A stretch of 64,000 nt of DNA from Agarivorans sp. TSD2052 (GTDB taxonomy: Bacteria; Pseudomonadota; Gammaproteobacteria; Enterobacterales; Celerinatantimonadaceae): NCBI RefSeq assembly GCF_023238625.1, contig NZ_CP096670.1, forward strand, positions 94,501 through 158,500. Direction: 5' to 3'. The notes under the pieces were generated by a model. That model ran no database searches, had not been told where the DNA came from, and saw only the letters and a list, made by a program, of their open reading frames with translations. Position numbers and translations under genes: made by a program. Of the stretch, positions 63,392 to 64,000 are shown piece after piece. Position 1 is the stretch's first letter. Every line of letters starts with the position of its first letter.

Positions 63392-64000
63392 ATGAATAAG
63401 GCGAAATGGCTAAACCGCTTATGGCTTATATGCTTGGCCTGTGGAGTAGCCGCTAGTTCTCGGGCAGCCTTAAAAGACGGTCATTTAGAAAATGAAATTT
63501 TGCCGATTCTTGAACGTAATATAGCGGGAACTTTTGCCGCTGACGCGGTGATTCATGATCGCGAAACAGTGACCATTGGCTTTGTAAATTTTGACCCTTC
63601 AGGTTTTATTCCAATAGACGACGATAACCTAGGGGGGGATGATGCCAACCGATTAAAAAACGAGCTCAAAACGCTCACCCTACCGCTGACCTTGCGCTTA
63701 CCTTGGCGTGGTCAAGGTTGGGAAACTTACACGACCGGACGTTTGGGGTATACCCAGCGTTTCCATGACATCACACTGTTTGAGGAGCTAGATCCGACTC
63801 GCGATCAAGAAAAGTTGAAACTGTACTCAGGGTATTTAGCCGGTGGAATTCATTGGGATAGCTTTGCTAACTGGCGCTTTAGTGGTGAATTAGGTGGCAG
63901 TATTCGCAGGTTAGAGCAGCGCTACACTTACAATAATTCTGTTAGCCAAATATTTCAGCCTGTTTTCGATGGCGTTCTCACTAACTTTTCGCTAAATGCG
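63392..64000 (+). CDS. Secreted protein, possibly outer-membrane autotransporter-like barrel (3' truncated by window)
   Basis: The frame stays open from the ATG at 63392 to the window end (203 codons, no stop). It has a Sec signal peptide (about 1-26, ending SRA). The mature part alternates polar and hydrophobic residues in strand-like fashion (LKTLTLPLTLRLPWRGQGW, YTTGRLGYTQRFHDITLF, YLAGGIHWDSFANWRFSGELGG), as in solitary autotransporter-like outer-membrane barrels of marine vibrios. AAGG touches the ATG; an in-frame TTG at 63374 with GAGGTG upstream may be the real start. Family assignment is tentative. Confidence 0.6.
   Translation, partial: MNKAKWLNRLWLICLACGVAASSRAALKDGHLENEILPILERNIAGTFAADAVIHDRETVTIGFVNFDPSGFIPIDDDNLGGDDANRLKNELKTLTLPLTLRLPWRGQGWETYTTGRLGYTQRFHDITLFEELDPTRDQEKLKLYSGYLAGGIHWDSFANWRFSGELGGSIRRLEQRYTYNNSVSQIFQPVFDGVLTNFSLNA

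Overview
The window is an ordinary-looking chromosomal stretch of a marine gammaproteobacterium. The gene families (FolX/FolM/FolE, NirBD-NirC, YjeH, RhlE, an EctR/CosR-type regulator beside a glycine betaine transporter, DUF3833, DUF2164 and DUF3565 proteins), moderate base composition and strong Shine-Dalgarno sites suggest an Alteromonadales/Vibrionales-type organism such as Agarivorans, Shewanella or a relative. That placement is inference; there is no rRNA or other marker gene. I saw no tRNA, rRNA, CRISPR array, intact insertion sequence or prophage.

Layout. 1-6000: organic peroxide defence (ohr with divergent ohrR and clear operators), an NmrA-like protein with a divergent LysR regulator, a MATE exporter, and a MetY-type sulfhydrylase preceded by a long inverted repeat. 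6194-9874: a compact three-gene envelope operon (a CHASE2 membrane protein without an output domain, a four-cysteine secreted protein, an M48 metalloprotease lipoprotein); this is the least explained gene set here. 10105-15391: a lipoprotein GH5 glycosidase with an internal insertion, a small solute-binding-like protein, and a PepSY protein followed by a two-component system. 15500-23961: a possible 27-codon ORF with its own terminator, a TolC/HlyD/ABC-2/ABC-2 exporter operon without an ATPase gene, a YgjP-like metalloprotease, a DMT exporter, and yjeH followed by a 37-codon hydrophobic ORF. 24425-29199: FNR-type site, nirB-nirD-nirC and cobA (siroheme).

30272-44615 is a complete L-rhamnose utilisation region. 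One nine-gene leftward operon encodes kinase, isomerase, an ABC importer (binding protein, ATPase, two permeases), mutarotase, aldolase and lactaldehyde reductase, with a divergent AraC-type regulator. A second leftward unit is a fused aldolase/short-chain dehydrogenase with its own divergent DeoR-type regulator and repeated TGATTG-like boxes. Together they can import L-rhamnose, split it, and either reduce lactaldehyde to propanediol or oxidise it to lactate.

44828-64000: a DUF3833 lipoprotein; folX-folM-folE (tetrahydromonapterin synthesis); rhlE; an acetyltransferase and a YaiI-like protein; a periplasmic binding protein paired with a chemoreceptor; a PNPOx-like protein; an EctR/CosR-like repressor next to proX-proW-proV with a terminator between proX and proW; a run of small metabolic genes (three GNATs, DUF2164, a YgeA-like racemase); a cold-shock protein; PhzF, VOC, EamA and GST-like proteins; and the 5' part of a secreted protein, possibly an outer-membrane barrel, running off the window end.
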